From Bimastos eiseni (lineage: Eukaryota; Annelida; Clitellata; Crassiclitellata; Lumbricidae), in contig OY365810.1 in NCBI GenBank assembly GCA_959347315.1, forward strand, positions 20,916,835 to 20,980,834: a stretch of DNA of 64,000 bases. The letters run 5' to 3'. The position numbers and the translations under genes are program-made. The notes under the pieces are model-generated. The model did not search any database and was not told where the DNA came from. It saw only the letters and a list, made by a program, of their open reading frames with translations. Of the stretch, positions 47,641 to 60,495 are shown piece after piece (the stretch's first letter is position 1; every line of letters starts with the position of its first letter).

Positions 47641-49447
47641 TGTGTTCATTGTAGAGACGCCTATACACAGGCCTCGTATTTCGTCGCAACTCACAATTTA
47701 TTGCAGTTGAAGTTGGATCCGAATTTCCAGTGGACAGTTCTGGACAACTTCGCTTCAACGCTTCAACGCTCGTAAATAATCTGGTGCAATACGCGAAAAT
47801 TTCGAATAGCGCCTTTGAAATTTGAAGCTTACAATTAGGGACTACACAATTCGTTCGACGATTGACTTAACCTGACGAAAGCATACGAAGAGTTATGGAG
47901 TGCAAGTAGCATCTGAAGAAGGCAGAAGACAAACGTTGTAAGCTTCAAAGACTATAATATGCAATATCCATCCAAATGACTTTATTATGCGGAAGAGAAA
48001 ACAGTACTTGTAGGGTCCAAACTTCTTTATAGACCTATCCGTGTAAGACCTGTATAATGGGGTCATTAGTTCATCTCAGTTGCTTAATGTGTATGACGAA
48101 CTACAGTAAATAAGCAAGTAAAGTAAGGTAATTAAAGTAATTAACATTTACAAAATGTATATTATGTATATTCGCTGTTCTTTATTATGCGTGTGAAACA
48201 TTGGACGTCAGATTAGCCTTTGACCGTTTGGATTGACATTTTGACGTTTGCTATCACTGTGCTATTCTGGTCCCATGACTGACTGCTGTTATTGTGAAAC
48301 TATATTGTTGATTTTGTGAATAAATCGTTATTTAAAAAAACTGTCATAAAGCAGGATTCTGTGCTATTCAAACAAAGGCATAAAGCCGTAAAATGTTTGC
48401 CTTGACAACAACAGTAGGCCCCAATCGCTTAAATAAATTATTTATTGCTCGACAACTCCATTTCTGAATATCAAACCAAGCGTAATTGATTTATATATTT
48501 TTGTCATCCGTCAGCAAATGCAGATGTTGATCAAAAGGCTGAATTGGGCTGGATTGGACTATTTTATTTTATTTTTTTATATTATATTATATTATAGTAT
48601 ATATTGTGTTATATTAGACTGGATTGGACTGGACTGTACTGAAGTGGATTTGATCAAAAGAATAGGTCAGCGCATGTTCTGAGGCGATGAACGTTCTCAA
48701 TTGGTATATAGACTATGCGTTCTTTACATGTGTTCGTTCGTTCATAAAATAACTAGGTTGCACAATTGCACGTAGTAGGCCTATAAGACTATTTATAAGA
48801 GACTGTTGGTGGACCAAATCACAAGTGCATAGGCCTACATTTCCCTCTATAATCTCAAAGTATAAACCTACCTAATTCGGAATGATAAAAGCCCAACTAA
48901 CTGTTTTTCTATCAAATTGTGTCTTTGATTTGACGAAAGCGAGCGTTGAGTTAATTTAATTCAAGTATGACATGTCCCAAGTAATAACTAGCTGATCCTT
49001 GAAATGCCTTGTTTTCATTCTAAACTTTGTATACGCATTGTCTTATGGCGTCAGAACAAAGGTTGTAGGCCTATACTTTCTGAAAATCTGTTCAGCTTTG
49101 ACTTTTTTAAAATAATCTTATTGGCCTATATAATGCACCTCGTGCTGCTGAAGATAGATTTGAGGACGCTGTTGACAAGTCGTCCCTTCAACTGTTCGCC
49201 TGACGTTACGAAAGCTACGAGGAGTCTCTTAATAATTACTATAATTAGCTATCTATAAAATCAATATAATATTGTCCTGATAGCAATGAAACATGATTGA
49301 AAACTATATCATCGAAGATAAACGAACGGAGAAGGAAAAACTTTTCACATTGATTGACTGTTAATTGTCTGTGCTGAACTTTGTTCAGTTTTATTAGTTA
49401 ATTAGATATAGTCGGGTATCATCTCTCATCCTGAGAGCTTTGATATG
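47641..49447. other. No gene recognised
   Basis: Short frames only. TA-rich DNA near 48550-48610 and a gattggact repeat near 48620. Several TAGGCCTA words occur at 48776-49070. Confidence 0.4.
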
Positions 49448-49801
49448 TCGTCGTGTGAGAATTATCTTGTCGTATCTCGACTTTTTTTCGAAAATGCGTT
49501 TAGAGTTGATAGGCTTATGTAGCTGGCAACATGTTTTCTTTCTTCGGTTTAAATAACTAAGAGATACGACATGTCGTTTTAAGGAAATTCACCAAAAACT
49601 AACTATCGTATCTCCAGACACGTTTATCGTACCACCAGAGTTGCACGGAGTTTGCACGGTATAGCAGTTTCTATTTTGGATATAGGCCTACGTCAATCTA
49701 ATTCTCACGCGACGCTTTCCCGCCAAAATCTTCAAACTCGTTTTTCTCGGAATTTTCGATTTTTGAGATAAGCCTACGCCAAGATAATTCTCATGCGACG
49801 A
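49448..49801. mobile_element. Small inverted-repeat DNA element (MITE-like)
   Basis: The left end tcgtcgtgtgagaattatct and the complement of the right end tcgtcgcatgagaattatct match over at least 30 bases with few differences. A second internal copy of the right end motif lies at about 49680-49720 (taattctcacgcgacg). At 354 bp with no frame it is non-autonomous. No clear target duplication was seen, so the superfamily is not assigned. Confidence 0.6.
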
Positions 49802-50203
49802 TTATTATTCAGTCTCATTGTTATCCATCGCTACAATAAAAATAATTCTATATAAACATAGCGACTGAATATATATATATACTAAGTTAACAAGGCTATC
49901 TATGAATCCATAAAATAAAACAAATCTATGAGAGACTGCTGTAAATCTAGATAAGTTTTAGAGTTCTGGACGTACAGTAAAATAATTGAAATTAATTGCT
50001 ATACAATATGTTTAAAATGTTGATCAAAGATAACGCGACGCTGTTAGTTCAAGAACTTAGTTCACATCGTTTTAACCTTCGCTTTGCGTCATGAAATTCG
50101 AGTTGTTAGCTGAAAACAGAAAACTGTACGGCATTCAAATTGTATAGTAACACCTACTATACTATACCGGTTGGTGCTATTATCATTTGAATACCGGATG
50201 GTT
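49802..50203. other. No gene recognised
   Basis: AT-rich DNA with nothing assigned. Confidence 0.4.
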
Positions 50204-51700
50204 TTCATTCATTCATTCATTCATTCACGAAAAGGTATATCTTTCTGGTTACCACTCACAAGCTCTCTAGACCCAGCCCGCCCAAACAGAACTGTCTTAA
50301 TTTAAGGCTATAAGACGCATTTGAGTGAACCCTAGGCATGAGGCGCATGGTGATGGGGCCCATTCTATACCATGGGGCCGTCACCAACCAATTGCAGTTC
50401 GCGTACGAGGAATAAGGAATTCACATAATAGTCACCGCCACACCAAGACAGCAAGGCGGTAGGCAATCCGCTGTTTGAAAGGGAGCCAATGCAGGACATC
50501 TCGCATATAATTGATGACATGACCAAACCTTGTGATGCCCCCAATGAAACCGTGCGCAAGACAAGTGGCGTCGCTTGGATCGTAGGTAAGAGGAGGCAGA
50601 TTGGATTTGATGAATGATGGTGTATGGCAGGGACTACTGCAGTGGGCACCACCTCCCTATTAGCCTCAACATTTTTGGTAAATAGCAATGTCACAATGAT
50701 CATTTGTTGGTGACGATGCCCTCATAATCATGCAAACGAGGTAGTAGGTACAATTGAAAGCTAGATCAATCATACCTGTATAGGCTAATGCAAGTTTATG
50801 CAACGAATATCAGACGGGAAACTCCTGCCACCGCGGAATGATTATAGCACGCTGTCAGCAGTCTCTCTGCGGTAACGCTGTCAATACCGGGCGGCTCAGA
50901 TTACTTTTCGATGAAAACAAATATTTCAATAGAAAAAATGATAATAAAAACGAATGGGAGGCATGCGCCTCTGCGCCTCAGTGGTATCGACGCCGCTGCG
51001 CAGGACCCACTCCAGGCACTCAAATCGTCCACCAGGGAGACCAGCGTAAACTATATAGCGCATTGCAATAGTCAAGGCGAGTGACAACAAATGAAATGGA
51101 TCAGCGTAGTTAATGGCAAGAGAGCGGCAGACAACTCTGAGTTAAAGTAGCTGATAATAAGAGTTGCGACAGAGCTGATGAACGTGTGCTGCAAAGGTGA
51201 GTTCCTGATCTAATATATAATGTCAAGGCCGCGAACAGTGGTAGAAATAGTGAACTGCTGAAACTCAGAGGCAATGGACTCTGCTAGATCGATTTTGCAA
51301 GCTGTTGGGGCGTGCCCGGCCGGTCTTGGAAAGGTAGAGCCGCAAGCAATTCAACCACATCCCAGCCCTAAGGACATCCATCGCCTGGCTCTTGCATATA
51401 GGCTTGGACATCGTTGGCATAAGACTGACTTAGGGCAGTCTTCTGCAAGAAAGAGGCATATATGTCTGCCATGCAAATGAAATAGAGAAGGGAATGCAAG
51501 AACAAAACCTGGGGCAAACAAAAAGGCAAGGGCACGGACCTGAGGAGATCTAGTAAGTCCGTAGACAACTGAGAAAGAGTCAAGCCAATAAATCAAGGAA
51601 GTCACCAGAAATGAGACAGAAAGGACAATATCGTGGAGCATACTATAGAAAGCGACACTGACATCAAGCAGTGTCAGCTTGACGTCTTACGACAGGCCAA
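50204..51700 (-). mobile_element. Degraded CR1-type LINE (reverse transcriptase to 3' tail)
   Basis: Minus-strand pieces in several frames follow the order of a non-LTR reverse transcriptase: KLTLLDVSVAFYSMLHDIVL (finger region), SQSYANDVQAYMQ in place of the YADD catalytic box, LTFAAHVHQLCRNSYYQL, YAGLPGGRFECLEWVLRS, and RDVLHWLPF near 50500. The 3' end is a ttca repeat (plus strand 50204-50227). Frameshifts, stops and the altered catalytic box show it is dead. Confidence 0.75.
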
Positions 51701-53577
51701 CTATTCTCACGACGCTTAGGTGTGGGAATTGTCTTTTGTTTACCACAAAAATTGTTCTTGTAGCTTGAATCGAACATTTATAGAACGCCACATCAGGAGA
51801 GACTAATAAGAGGAACTAGTCAAAATACATCGAACGTCGTTAAAGACGAAATGCTCATCATTTGTCAGGCATTGTTCATATGAAAAGAACCATGTCTCCA
51901 GCAGCATGCAGACACACGCCCACTGAGCCCAACAAACAGGTGCTCATCTGCAGAGTCAACAGGTTTATAAGTCTGTGACGACAGAAAATCGAAGGATAAT
52001 ATATGTGAAGTTCTTTATGGAAAAGAGGGGACGCAATTGAATAACCTCTGCTTGTCTTCAGCAGCACAAGTATATCAACAGGTGCTAACAACTTGAATAG
52101 TAGTGACTAATTACAAACACCAGAGGGCAGACAAACATGATTATAAAAAGCGGGTTGCCATTTAACCGTTACCAGTCGCCATATTAACTATAGCATTCTA
52201 GGGTTAATTCATTGACCCTAATGTATTTCTGCATCTTTTGTAATGTCCTATAATGTCCTATATTCAAAGTGCGTCTAAATAATTGTTTTGTCTATTGCGA
52301 TTTTATTCCCTGAATGCGCAGACTAAATGGTGGACGAAATGTGGTAGACGTCGTAATTTCTCATAGCATGTTTTATGATCAATCATATCACATCTTGTTT
52401 TTTTTAGAAAAGTACCGAGATAAAACGCCCTTATCGTCGTTGTTGTCATATCATAGCAATCGTTATTATTGGTTATCATTATTGACTGATCACTAAGGCC
52501 AACACAAATAGCGACACGTGGGAAGAGCAAACCATCCTATTTATATCTCTTCTCTCACACGATGGCCTGCGCAGTCTACTACAGGAAGTCGTATAAGTTG
52601 GACGCCACACTGCGAAAAATGCAACGGGAACAGAGACCGATAAAAAAAATAGAAAGTGTGAAAAGACAATTAAGAGCAGCAACAAGCACAACAAAGGAAT
52701 TTAGACATCCAACCAACGGAATGGTTAACCATGACTGCACAGACAGACCACACTGTGCAGGAACGAGATAAGACTATAGCTGAGGGTTTCTAAGTCAGAA
52801 ACGGCGTCGTTCGTGATGTTGTCTGCAATCAGCTTCAAACGAATAAGAAGCTGAACAGAAATGCCGACGGCAAATTGGATTGCGTCGTAAATGCTGTCTC
52901 TTCTCGTGCAATCGCTAGGCGACAGTTCCATTGGCTTAATATTATGTCGACTGAACTGAGGGAACGTGAAATCCAGTTAGTCTTAAACGCCTCAAGGCGT
53001 AGCAGGCTAACAGGTAGAAATGGAAGGAGAAGTATCGGGACAGGCTAAAAAATCATCGGGCAGATAGGAAAAACTTAAATGTATTTGGTCTTATACAACT
53101 AGAACTCAGGCTATACCCAGCCTATCTCGTTCTCTGTTCCACAGAAGCTCAAAGTCCACAAATTTGAGCGAGAGGGGTTTCTTGTTGCAAGGTCGAGAGC
53201 GCCACTGATGAAGTTCTTATCGAAGTTGCGCTCTACAAATCTGATTCATTTAATTCTGTTATATTAAATAAGAATCTGATTAAGGCAGATATAGAAGCAG
53301 ACTCAAGACGGTGATAAACATAAGTAGACAGGCCTACGCACGAAACAGTGAAAGAATCAATGAAATGTGGATAGAATACGGAGTTATAAAAATCAATTCA
53401 GGAATTAGGCCTAATACAAGTCATGCAATAATATTTGCGTGTCATTGTTTATATACAGATATTTATGCATAAATAGTATATACGCACGATGCACTAAATA
53501 CGATTTCCACTGTGACATGGCTCTATTGATAGGTATTAAAGGCTCATTAATAAACATTGTGACATCGAATCGTGCAA
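51701..53577. other. No gene; LINE-like 3' end near 53218
   Basis: A frame at 52562-52771 is Lys/Arg-rich but not recognised. The 53218-53260 segment (gaagttgcgctctacaaatc) matches 19716-19760, consistent with a shared retrotransposon 3' end. Confidence 0.4.
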
Positions 53578-53605
53578 CGACGATGACGATGACGATGATG
53601 ATGAC

Positions 53606-53636
<31 letters not shown>
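53578..53636. repeat. GATGAC/GAT microsatellite
   Basis: About twenty gat or gac trinucleotides. Frames are compositional. Confidence 0.9.
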
Positions 53637-53637
<1 letters not shown>

Positions 53638-53639
53638 GG

Positions 53640-55195
53640 CCATTCACATTGCTTCCGGTTAGAAACGAGGGTCGACTTATGTGCCCAGAATGACCATTGG
53701 TCGAATGACAATCTTGGCGCCAACGATTCGGCTCTTGGTCTCCAGTTCTCTGGAAAATTTTGTTCTTTTTGGGAGTGGAACTTTGAAACTATCATAAGTT
53801 CTAAAGTATTGTCTTCAGACCAATTCATGACTCATTTGTAAAAAATCTTTCAACATCAATTAATTAGTTATTATTAGAATCTGATAAAAAATTATATAGT
53901 TAATCACTTCAGCTAAGTTATTGGTTTTCAAATTAATTAATTAATTAGTCGCCCACTAGTGGGGATGTTACAGCCAGTCCATCATTAGATACAGAGAGTG
54001 AGAGAGAACCAATATGTCTACCACAGACTACCATATATACTTATACATGTATATACTATATGTATATCCAATACATATAGTATGGTATTCAATGTGGTCT
54101 TTCAGAGAGAGGGATATTGTGAGAGACTGGGTTAGTTCGTCTTCGGGTATAAACTCAACACCGTTGACTCCTCGTAGAGAATGTGTAACTGTACACAGTG
54201 TATCCAATCTCAAATTTGTCATTGACGCTTTTTGGACATAATAATACGTTTGTCGTGTTCATGTGATCACCGTTACATTTAAGGTACAGATGATAAAAAT
54301 ATCTTTCAAAAGTCATTAATTTATCCATTTTTACGCATCCGGATCAGAGTGGGCACCACTCGCTTCCTCTAGTCACGCTTCTGCCTTCAGCATATCACCT
54401 GCATTCATTGAAAGTAGCTGGTAAAAACACAGTCCATTCAATCACATCATGCGCCACGAAAAAAAAGCTGTCACCATGCATTTGTTCGAATGCAGCGGAT
54501 TACTAGGCACGATCGAGATCGGCTATGGTCCCCCGGATCTACGATTGTGACAGGTCAGATAAGAGGTACTAATGTCAACAGAACGCGCTAAAAGTGAATC
54601 TCATTGTAATCACCTATACATGTAAGTGTTTCCTTGAAGTCAGAGTGGACCAAACGACCTCTACCTGTTCCTCCAAGCTATTTATAAATGAATCCGCAGG
54701 AATTCGATGCCGAAGACACTTGAACGAGGAATTTAGTCTCGACATTCTTCTACGGAGGATCTAATTGCATTCCTTGCAGCAATTAGCGGAGATTGAATTC
54801 AGTCAAAGCGAAGGCATCGACTGCAGATCGATGCCTCTCCACTTCAATTAAGTTAGCCTACAATCCAATCGATTTGTGGCAACCTTCACATCTATGGGCG
54901 CGCATGCGACAGCAGCCAGACCACGTCCACGCTCGTTAGACTGTCTCTCCCGCACGATCTAGCTATATATATAATATATATTATATATATATATATATCC
55001 TTCTTTATCTCCCTCTCCAGACAATTTTCCTCTTTATCTCCTATACTGTCTATTTCCACTGTACTCTCTACCCTCTTACTCTTTCTGAATTTCCCTCTCT
55101 TTCTTTCTTTCCCTCTCCCCATTTGCTGGTAGCTTCCTATCTGACGAACACTTGGATCTATTCCACGTTTAGATTACTGAAAGCGTCTTCATGAC
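53640..55195. other. No gene; TA run
   Basis: Short frames only. A ta-dinucleotide run lies at about 54962-55000, and a near-palindrome catgtatatactatatgtat near 54047. Confidence 0.4.
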
Positions 55196-56150
55196 GTAGA
55201 GGGAGAAGATAGACGAGGAGGAAAGAAACAAAAGACGAAAACAAATGAAGGAAGGAAGAAGATACAAAGGTGCACAGGTTGGAATGAGCTATAAGGAACT
55301 TAAGAGAGTGGAAAGAACAAAAGTGAAGAGAAAAATAAGATCACAAAAAGGAATGGCAGTAGAGAACGAAGAATTACCACGATGAAAAGGTAAAATGAAC
55401 AAAGAATGGCAGAAGATAATTATGGGAGAAGTCAGAGAAAATAAGATGGAAGAAAGAAATATTTCATAATTGTATAATAGAAAGGTGAAAAGGAAAACGA
55501 TGAATAGAGAATGTTAGAAAGACAAAGAATGCGAATAAGAAAAAGAATGCGAAGAAAAAAACGATGAGGAATTTGAAGAAAAAGAAACAGAAGAAAAATA
55601 ATGCGAAGAAGTAGGAGGAGAATGCAAAGAAGGAAGAGGAGAATGCAAAGAAGGAAGAGGAGAATGCAAAGAAGGAAGAGGAGAATGCAAAGAAGGAAGA
55701 GGAGAATGCAAAGAAGGAAGAGGAGAATGCAAAGAAGGAAGAGGAGAATGCAAAATACAAAGAATTCTGAGAATTATAAGAAGATAAAGAAACGCTAGAA
55801 CAAGGAGGACAAGAAGAATCAAAAGAGAAAGAACCGGAAGAAAAAAGGACATGAAGGAGAAGTCAGCGGAAGATCAGAAGAGCATAAAGGAGACATGAAC
55901 ATAGAAAAGCAAAGCAAACTGAAAAGTGCAAGGTTTGAAAGATGAATTGACAGATAAGGGTGATTAGTAGGATAAGTAAGAAGCAAAAGATGAAAAACAT
56001 CGAATTAGAAATTCAAAGAAAAAAGAAATAAAGGAAGGAAAGGTCACCGATCAAGTAGCCTAAGACAAATAGGAATTTCAATGCGAGACAAATAGGTAAT
56101 GTGAAAGAGGACTGGAGATGAAAGGCTGATAAGACGAATTCCCAGCAGGA
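55196..56150 (+). repeat. Purine-rich tract (about 950 bases)
   Basis: The plus strand is dominated by A and G in units such as gaaaga, aagaaa and gaagga. It contains the 21-bp array at 55600-55760. No gene is supported. Confidence 0.75.
55600..55760. repeat. 21-bp tandem repeat
   Basis: Six full copies start every 21 bases from 55621 (aatgcaaagaaggaagagga), with a diverged copy before (55600) and a partial one after (55747). Confidence 0.95.
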
Positions 56151-57000
56151 ATATTTAGAACTCATGAAGCTCGTATGCCATACATCCCGTATGGGCTTCA
56201 TTTATTCCACCTTATGAGACCGTGTGAGAATTATACAGACCACATGAAGTATTGCCACATGGGCTTTGTGTATCTTACCCCAGATGAAGTTGCTGTTGAG
56301 CAAGCATCAGAAGATCAACGAGGATGTGACCGAAAGCAGGTCCCATCATATATATGAACTATGGTACAGGCGATAATCATGGCCTCCATGGTCATCTGCC
56401 GGTGGTGGCTGGACATTAGCTGTATGCATGGGAGCTGCAGCAGAGACGGGACATCATCCTGCATCTATATGGATCATATAATTATATGCCCCGGTTGGGT
56501 TCTACCCCGAAACAAACGCTTCAAGGTACTAGAGCGCATGATCACTGGTAATGACGACCGGCCCAATAAGTCTACTGCCATTTCGGATGATATTGACGTA
56601 CTTACCAATTGGGACACAATAGTCCGCTCTTCCTCCTTCTTTTCCTCCTTCTCTCCTGTCTTCGTCTTCGTCGTCTCTGTAATGTCGTATTAATAGTCGT
56701 CGTTCAGAAAAAGAAGCGCTTGCGGATAATATTAAAACGATGTCGGCCGCTCTGCCCAGCGGTCGTCGGTCCCTTCGACGTCGTGTCCCTCGCCGCCGAT
56801 GCCACTGTCTCCGCCGCTGCCTCTGCCGCCGCCGCCGCCGGCGCTCCTAGAACCAGGCGCCGTCGCTTGGCTGACACTAAGGCTAATGCAAAGGCCGCCG
56901 TTCGCCGTCGCAACCGCCGCCGCCGTCTCTCGCTTGCCAGCCACCGACGAGTGCAGCGACGCTAGGCGCAGGGCTCAACGGCGGATGATGGGAGAAGATG
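56151..57000 (+). other. GC-rich, Arg/Ala-coding frame of unknown status
   Basis: A plus frame from 56609 to 56965 reads with runs of Ala (AASAAAAAGAPRTRRRR) and Arg-rich ends. The DNA is rich in cgccgccgccg units, and the minus strand is also open. This could be a trinucleotide expansion or a short basic protein. No domain or splice support was seen. Confidence 0.2.
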
Positions 57001-57944
57001 GATCGAGAGGCGAAGGGACGTAAGCATAGGCAGACAGAGACGGACATATCGTCGATCTGCATCGACTGCGGACAACGCTGTCGCCCAGACTCGTTACTCT
57101 TCCAGGAGCTGCATCAGTGGCCGCTGGTCTCCCTTCGAGTCCTTTGCCCCCATGAATCGACCGCCCCCTATGAACGAACCATTATCTTCGATTCTGGATA
57201 AAAGAGAGAGTGGCTGTGGTATGTACGTCTGGGAGTGACGCTCCCTCAGTGCGTCGTTGCCATCTATAATTAGCCATCGTGACGTCATGCATATGTTTCG
57301 TCCTTGATGGAAATGTTGCTATGGATACTCGATGGAGGTACTGCGTTGGCCCGCGGCGTTTCTCTTTGCTTCGTTTAAATGTCGATGAATTATTGGCTCC
57401 AACAGCACGGGTTTTACTGAGTACCTGAAGATATAATAATATTATATATCCGGGCTCTGTATGAAAGATCATAACTAGTTAACTCTATCTTATTCATTCT
57501 GGACGCTAACATTGGAAAAGAGTCGTTGACTCGTTGTTCGATTATCCTCATGTTTATTCTCTAGGCGAACAGAGTAAAGATATACCAAAGTTGACAAATA
57601 ATGCTGCGTTTAGGCCTACGTCCTTTTAACGCCCTAGCTTCTTCCTAGACCTAAATAATTCTTATTTTCACCAACTAAGCTCCCTAGTCTGCCTTACGAT
57701 GGCAACTATAGTAGGGTCTGAACAAAAAACCATTTTAATAATCAATAATATCATTGATAGCTAATTCTATATTATAATTATGTCTAGGACTAAATCTTAC
57801 AACGCTAAAAACTAGTAGACCCCTACATATTTTCATGGCCATTTTTAAATCGCATTAGGCCTAAGTGCTAACAATGTAGGCCTATACGAGGGAACGAATA
57901 AACCAATATTTTATCATTATATTCTCAACAATTTTTTCGTCCAT
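57001..57944. other. No gene recognised
   Basis: Short frames only. Three TAGGCCTA words lie between 57610 and 57885. Confidence 0.4.
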
Positions 57945-58034
57945 GGTTCATGCCTTCATCTGTTCCCGCATTGACTAGGCTTACTGCAACTCATTACTCA
58001 TCGGCCAACCAAAACTCCGCCTCACTCAGCTCGT
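57945..58034 (+). mobile_element. Plus-strand LINE, first part (interrupted)
   Basis: One frame reads VHAFICSRID, then YCNSLLIGQPKLRLTQL, a standard segment of CR1-type LINE polyproteins just before the HWLP region. A stop lies between the two pieces. It is cut off at 58034 and resumes at 60006. The 5' part is absent. Confidence 0.7.
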
Positions 58035-60005
58035 AATCGTAATCGCAATCGTTATCTCCAAATTTCTAAAGCGCCACTTTAAAGCTAAGCGCAGGGCACC
58101 AGCTTATTCACGAACGCTTAAAAGGGTTGTCCAAAGGATAGTCCGTGGGCGGTCAGAGTTCGGTTTCCAGGAGGTCAGCAGGGAGGCAGAGTACCTGTTA
58201 AGGAGGGTGTCGCTTTTGTCGAGGATTGACAGATGGGATGTCAAGTAGTGAGTCTAGGTAAGAGTTCTTTAAAAGGTGGTACTTAAGTTTAGAATGGAAA
58301 GCCCGGGGTGTGATGGACATAGGCGCTAGGGACAGATGATACTGCATGACAGGAAATGATGGCGAAGGAACCGAGAAGGCACGAAATTCAGGAGGTAGGT
58401 CGTTCCAGAGACGAGGTGTGGCGTTTGATATTGCGCGGTTGGAGAACTTGAGATGAGATGTAATCGGAGATCGAGTGAGGATGAGGCAAGAGGACGATCG
58501 GGTAGAGAGGGTTGGCTGGATGGTGAAGAGTTCGCGAAGATATTTGGGCTGTGAATATTGTATGGAGTTGTAAGTTAATGATTGGATTTTGAAGTGAATG
58601 CGCTCTGGGATTTTTAGCCAGTGAAGTGATTTGAGGATTGGAGTGATGTGATGATGCTTGGTGTTCTGGTGACGGCTCTGGCTAATGAGTTTTGAATTAA
58701 CTGTAAACGTTTGATTTGTGTGGCTTCAAGGTTGAGGAAGAGGGAGTTGCAGTAGTCGAGCTTGGAGTGGACGATAGAGGTAGCAATGGTGGAAGCAGTT
58801 TTGAAGTCGAGCATGGGTCGGATGCGGCGGAGGTCGCGAATGTGCATGAAACAGGAGCGAGAGAGGTTTGAGATGTGATTGGAGAAAGAGAGATGAGGAT
58901 CAAAGGTGATGCCAAGATTTCGGACTGGGGCATCCGAAGTGAAGGGAAGGGATGAAGAGTAAGTGGGTAAGTGAATTGCAGGGTCGGGTATTTTCTTGAT
59001 TTGGTCAGGGAGGCCTATGAGGATAAATTCTGTCATGGAAGGGTTGAGGCAGAGGAGGTTAGATGACATCCATTCGGAGACTAAGCTTACTACATTCAGT
59101 AGCTGTGCAATGGAGGTGGAGAAAGAGGTTGGGGAGAAGGATATGTAGAGTTGAGTGTCATCTGCATACAGGTGGTGGTCGACAGAGGAGGATTGTATGA
59201 GATGACTTAAGGGTGTGGTATAGAGGATGAAGAGGAGTGGTCCTAGGACGGAGCCTTGAGGGACACCACATGTGAGTGGAAGGGGTTGCGAACAGAGTTT
59301 GGAGGCTTTGACAGAGAAGGATCTGGAAGATAAGTAGGATTGGAACCAGAGCAGGGCAGTCCCAGAAACGCCAAACCAAGAGGATAGTCTAGTCAAATGG
59401 TATCAAATGCAGCAGAGATGTCGAGGAGGCAGAGGCAGGAAACTTGCTGATGGCTTACGGCAGAGACCAATTTGTTATATAGAGAGGCAAGCAGAGTTTC
59501 TATGGAGTGGTGTTTAGTGAAGCCTGATTGATGGGGGTTTAGCAGTGAGTTTGTTGAGAGGTAGTCATTAAGGCGGGTAAGAACAATTCTTTCAGTTAGT
59601 TTAGACAGAAAGGAGAGGTTGGAGATGGGATGGTAGTTAGAAAGATTTTCTTTGTCTAGATTTGCTTTTTTCAGTAGGGGAGAGACGATAGAATGTTTAA
59701 AGACCATAGGAAAATTTCCGGTAGAGAGCGAAAGTTTCATGATTTTTGTTTATCACAGGAACAAGGATTGAGGCACAGTCTTTTAGGAGAGAGGTGGGGA
59801 TAGGATCGAGTTCACATTGCTTGTTGGGAAGAGAATTTAGGAGGAGTATTACTTCTGATTCAGTGGCGGGAGATAGACTTGAGAGCGATGACCGATGGGA
59901 AGGCAGAGTAGGGTTGGGAGAAATCAGTGCAACAGTGCTGGAGGAGTTGGAGGCTAGAAGAGATTGTAGTGTGAAACGAAGAGATGAGATTTTGTCTCCA
60001 GTATG
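58035..60005 (-). mobile_element. Minus-strand CR1-type LINE inserted in another LINE
   Basis: Minus-strand frames in order: ESEVILLLNSLPNKQCELDP, FKHSIVSPLLKKANLD with LSNYHPISNLSFLSKLTERI, LLDISAAFDTI, then LSSWFGVSGTALLWFQSYLS, GVPQGSVLGPLLFILY, YADDTQLYI (intact catalytic YADD), and IQNSLARAVTRTP. The frame shifts between these segments and a small deletion follows AAFDTI, so it is not active. The 3' end at 58035 has a gattac-type tail. It is flanked by 12-base near-identical sequences (cactcagctcgt at 58023, cactcaacttgt at 60006). The 5' part is truncated. Confidence 0.85.
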
Positions 60006-60495
60006 CACTCAACTTGTTTGTTTGCTTGTTTGATTGCCCGTCTTCCTCGTTTCTCACATATCTCTACTTTCATGACTCGACATTTTCATTGGCTTCCCCT
60101 AACTCATAGGATTTAGTTCAAAATTCTCTTTCCTACATGCAAGTGTTTCTGGATCAGGCTTCACGCCATCTTTGTGATCTTATAAGACAACCTATCTCGG
60201 TTACCTCTGGACGTCCTCTCCGCTCTTTAGACCGTCAGGACCTTCTAATACCTCGGTCTAGAACTGCCACAGCTCAGTATCGTGCTGATGCCTCTGTTGA
60301 CATGGCCCTTTGCTATGGAACAGCCTTCCTGCTGAGACTCTTACTGCAATCTTATCCAGTAGCACAACTGTTTCTGTTCGTTCACTTAAGGCTTTTCTTT
60401 TCTCTAGGGGTTTTCGCACTAGGAGCGCCTCTGATTAGGTTGTACCATGATAGGCGCTTTATAAATCCGTAAATAGAATAAATAGAATAAAATTC
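60006..60495 (+). mobile_element. Plus-strand LINE, second part (3' end)
   Basis: The frame resumes as CLIARLPRFSHIS, then HWLPLTHRI, ASRHLCDLIRQPISVTSGRP, and RSRTATAQYRADASVD, the usual C-terminal order. It ends with taggcgctttataaatc and an aaatagaat tail at about 60470-60495. A stop follows HWLPLTHRI and later frames shift. Confidence 0.75.

Noticed and set aside
55464..55852. Phe/Ser/Ala or Leu/Pro/Ser repeat frames on the minus strand
   Set aside because: Follow the 21-bp tandem repeat and purine bias.
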